DNA from: Akkermansiaceae bacterium
GTDB taxonomy: Bacteria; Verrucomicrobiota; Verrucomicrobiia; Verrucomicrobiales; Akkermansiaceae
DNA length: 64,000 bases
Direction: 5' to 3'
Assembly: GCA_903919975.1 (NCBI GenBank)
Contig: CAIXKE010000112.1
Span: forward strand, 22,214 to 86,213
Position numbers and translations under genes: made by a program. Positions 61,730 to 64,000 of this stretch are shown here, piece after piece (the stretch's first letter is position 1; every line of letters begins with the position of its first letter). A model generated the notes under the pieces. The model did no database searches. It worked only from the letters and a program-made list of their open reading frames with translations, and was not told the DNA's origin.

Positions 61730-63103
61730 ATGACTGAGATCACCGAAAAAGAACTACCATCCAAGCTCACCCCGCTCTGGCTCAAAGCGATCAACGCGGT
61801 TCAAGCCTCGAATTTAGATTACGCCATCACCCTGCTTCAAGCGCTTCTCAAGGACTGTCCGGAATTTCTCGAAGGCCGCACATTGCTCCGCAAATGCGAA
61901 CTCCAATTGACCGGTGCCGTGAAAAAGAAGGCCGGACTTTTTGGCATGGGCGGCATGAAATTTCATACCCAAGCCAAAAAAGACCCCTTGGGAACCCTCC
62001 CGCTGATCGAAAAGGATCTTGAAAAAGATCCGCTCAATGAATCACTCAACGAATTGCTCTTCGATATTTGTGTTAAACTTGAGCTCTTCGAGACCGCCGC
62101 GTTCGCTCTCGAAACCGTCCGCAGCAATCACACGGATAATGCCAAGCTTCTCCACAAACTCGCGGCTTTCTACATCACCCGAGAAATGCCGGCAATCGCC
62201 ATGGAGGTTTATAACGACATCATCAAACAACACCCCATGGACGGCGTCGCGATCAAAGGATCCAAAGACGCCTCGGCCCGGGCATCGATGAAAAAACAAA
62301 AGTGGGACGAAAATGCCGATATGCGTACCCTCATGCGCGATTCCGCCGAAGTCGAAGAACTCGAAAAAGCCTCACGCACCGGCCTAACCTCCGAACAACT
62401 CATCGCACGCCGCGATAAAACTATCGAGAAATACAACGAAAACCCCAACGACCTCACCACCGTCAAGGAACTCGCCGCAATCTACGAAAAACTCGAAGAC
62501 TGGCAAAATGCCCAGACATTTTACACTTGGGCACACTCTCTCAGCGCAGGTGATGTCGCTCTTGCCACCAAGGCCTTTGTAATGAATGACCGTGCCCTCG
62601 AAGCCGATCTAAAGGCGCTCGAGGCCGGCGTCGCTGCCGATCCCGGCAACCTGGAACTCAAGGCCGCCCTTGATGCCCGCCGTGCCGATCGACTCGCCGA
62701 GCAAGTCTTAGAAGCCCAACGCCGTGTCGATCAAAACCCGACCGACCCACAACTGCGCTACGAACTTGGCACCGCCCTTTATAACTCAGGTGATTACAGT
62801 GGCGCGATCCTCCATCTCCAACAGGCCACCCGGAGTCCCCATATCCGCACCCGAGTCTTACTCCTCCTCGGCCGGACCTTCAGGGCTAAGGGTATGCCCG
62901 ACCTCTCCATCAAGCAACTCTCGGACGCCATATCCGATCTCCATACCATGGACAACCTCAAGAAGGAAGTCCTCTACGAAAAAGGCCTCATCCACGAGGA
63001 ATTGGGGGACAAAGCCGCCGCGCTCGATAGCTTCAAGCAGATCTACGAGGTCGATTACGGCTACCGCGATGTCGCCAGCCGCGTGGAATCATCCTACTCC
63101 TGA
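61730..63103 (+). CDS. TPR-repeat protein
   Basis: The 457-residue protein consists of helix pairs of the TPR type, e.g. LWLKAINAVQASNLDYAITLLQALLKD near the start and LGTALYNSGDYSGAILHLQQA near residue 345. A central acidic/basic part (about 165-230) separates two repeat groups. It has no signal peptide or membrane segment, so it is likely a cytoplasmic scaffold. No specific partner can be named. The gene follows a 229-base gap after infA. Confidence 0.82.
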   Translation: MTEITEKELPSKLTPLWLKAINAVQASNLDYAITLLQALLKDCPEFLEGRTLLRKCELQLTGAVKKKAGLFGMGGMKFHTQAKKDPLGTLPLIEKDLEKDPLNESLNELLFDICVKLELFETAAFALETVRSNHTDNAKLLHKLAAFYITREMPAIAMEVYNDIIKQHPMDGVAIKGSKDASARASMKKQKWDENADMRTLMRDSAEVEELEKASRTGLTSEQLIARRDKTIEKYNENPNDLTTVKELAAIYEKLEDWQNAQTFYTWAHSLSAGDVALATKAFVMNDRALEADLKALEAGVAADPGNLELKAALDARRADRLAEQVLEAQRRVDQNPTDPQLRYELGTALYNSGDYSGAILHLQQATRSPHIRTRVLLLLGRTFRAKGMPDLSIKQLSDAISDLHTMDNLKKEVLYEKGLIHEELGDKAAALDSFKQIYEVDYGYRDVASRVESSYS

Positions 63104-63137
63104 GCCACCTGAATTTCCCGCTCGTTTCCGCTCCCTA

Positions 63138-63641
63138 TCAGCGCGGAACCATCGTGATGCGCAGACTATCATAACGATCATCCGGCCGGAATAGCCAACC
63201 CGGCTGTTGATCCAGCAACTCATAGCCCGTCAGCATGAATTCGGGGAGAAATTGATTGCTGTTCGGTTCATAGACCTCACGCCCAGTGTAATGCCCGCGG
63301 ATCCGGTATTCAAAGTTGTTGTCAAACGCATACCGCTGATCCTCAGGACCATTTTCCGACATCCGGTCAGGAGTCTGTTTCCTGTCTTCCCTCATGACCA
63401 CCAGCTTCGCCCGACTCCATGGCTGACGCGACTGCCTCAGGTAACCCCAAAAACGTGTCTTCTCGACGAAATAACGCCGACCATAAAAAAAATCCCCCGT
63501 CGCCTCAGTCGCAATCGCCGCATCCCGAGCCGCCACCGTCGGACCACCCAAATTCCCGGACCCCATTGACATCGGCCCGCAGCGGGTCAGCAAACAGCAG
63601 ATCACCGGCAGCACCACGATTCGAAAACCAAATTTCAGCAT
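63138..63641 (-). CDS. Putative lipoprotein or exported protein of unknown function
   Basis: The ATG at 63641 gives 167 residues with a hydrophobic signal (MLKFGFRIVVLPVICC) and a Cys after LLTR, similar to but not a canonical lipobox. The mature part has GDFFYGRRYFVEKTRFWGYLRQ and a beta-rich C-terminal part with many Tyr and Arg. The same kind of protein appears in other Verrucomicrobiota. No function is recognised. A frame extension to 63695 is possible but weakens the signal peptide. Confidence 0.65.
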   Translation of the reverse strand: MLKFGFRIVVLPVICCLLTRCGPMSMGSGNLGGPTVAARDAAIATEATGDFFYGRRYFVEKTRFWGYLRQSRQPWSRAKLVVMREDRKQTPDRMSENGPEDQRYAFDNNFEYRIRGHYTGREVYEPNSNQFLPEFMLTGYELLDQQPGWLFRPDDRYDSLRITMVPR

Positions 63642-63699
63642 GGGGCGGATCGTAAGGAGAACTCCCGTCATCCGACAAGCCCAGAGAAAAACCAAAGAT

Positions 63700-64000
63700 T
63701 CAAATCCTCATCCGCAGGTCCCGCATGCTCCACAGCTGGCCCTTCGCCCCGCTACCGCTGCCCCGCATCGCCCGCGCACCGTCCTTGCGCTTCGGCCCGA
63801 AGCGCTCCCGCGCATTCGCAAACGCCTCGTTCACAAACTCTTTGCTGCCGATCACCGCGCCGTCTGTGAAATACCTCACCCGGCACCGAAGCATTTTCGC
63901 CATGCCGAGATCTTTGAGTACGGTCCCGTTGTCTTTGCTCTCCACCATCTCCGCCGTGTTCATCGTGGCTTGTCCTAGCCCATTGCCTTTCCCCGCCACC
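63700..64000 (-). CDS. C-terminal part of a RAYT-like (REP-associated) transposase family protein, truncated by window edge
   Basis: The frame is open to the right edge, so the catalytic N-terminal part lies outside. The visible C-terminal region reads VRYFTDGAVIGSKEFVNEAF and ARERFGPKRKDGARAM, ending LWSMRDLRMRI. This matches the tail of the Y1_Tnp-type proteins that occur next to REP-like palindromes in many bacteria. It ends 59 bases before the start of the preceding gene. Hairpin repeats in this window (3755, 24781, 56561) are the kind of element such proteins move. Confidence 0.7.
   Translation of the reverse strand, partial: VAGKGNGLGQATMNTAEMVESKDNGTVLKDLGMAKMLRCRVRYFTDGAVIGSKEFVNEAFANARERFGPKRKDGARAMRGSGSGAKGQLWSMRDLRMRI

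Overview
The window looks like a chromosomal stretch of a free-living Gram-negative bacterium, most probably a member of the Verrucomicrobiota (Verrucomicrobiales-like). This is inferred from gene content and style: many short outer-membrane or secreted hypothetical proteins, an archaeal-type ProS, a fused SecDF behind tgt-yajC, a Pro/Ala/Thr-rich membrane protein, and intergenic hairpin repeats with a RAYT-like transposase fragment. No rRNA, tRNA or CRISPR was seen.

Layout. 1-3650: C-terminal part of a GH13 alpha-glucosidase/amylase-type enzyme, a 0.9-kb AT-rich gene-poor gap, and a secreted S10 serine carboxypeptidase. 3651-3943: repeat cluster. 3944-14010: a periplasmic nitrate reductase locus. 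One arm on the minus strand encodes a membrane-anchored tetraheme cytochrome c, a four-cluster ferredoxin and an NrfD-type quinol-interacting membrane subunit. The divergent arm on the plus strand is a translationally coupled chain napD-napA-tandem napB-half napF-unknown secreted protein, followed by another unknown and an outer-membrane barrel. An FNR-like box sits between the arms. 14024-16933: molybdenum cofactor genes (moeA, moaC, a MobA-MoaD fusion, moaE), which would supply NapA. 17042-26197: housekeeping and unknown genes (proS, trxA, opcA, a zinc metallopeptidase, hisD). 26342-34667: korAB, an alpha-glucan phosphorylase, a hydrolase, a membrane metallopeptidase and a cysteine desulfurase. 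34691-44497: a Ser/Thr kinase with HEAT-like repeats, a PocR-AraC regulator, a CcoI-type copper ATPase, an rRNA methyltransferase and an MgtA-type Mg2+ ATPase.

44714-50632: a DRE-TIM aldolase, a decayed IS4-type transposase, a UPF0114 membrane protein, a decayed second copy of the aldolase 3' end, and an iron locus (FeoB split into two genes, a DtxR regulator fused to FeoA, and a second MntR-like regulator). The iron locus is bracketed by a perfect 28-bp direct repeat and has an 18-bp perfect palindrome at the regulator's promoter. 50741-56491: tilS, a VapBC toxin-antitoxin pair overlapping it, then tgt-yajC-secDF. 56675-64000: an EF-hand protein, metF, an AsmA-like protein, scpA, infA, a TPR protein, a putative lipoprotein and the 3' end of a RAYT-like transposase at the right edge.

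The most coherent novel unit is the nap locus. It has no NapC, NapG or NapH. Electrons would instead pass from quinol through NrfD/ferredoxin/tetraheme cytochrome to a tetraheme double NapB and then to NapA. Two unrecognised proteins and a porin-like barrel are encoded in the same run. The Mo-cofactor genes next door, KorAB and Feo fit an organism able to respire nitrate under low oxygen.
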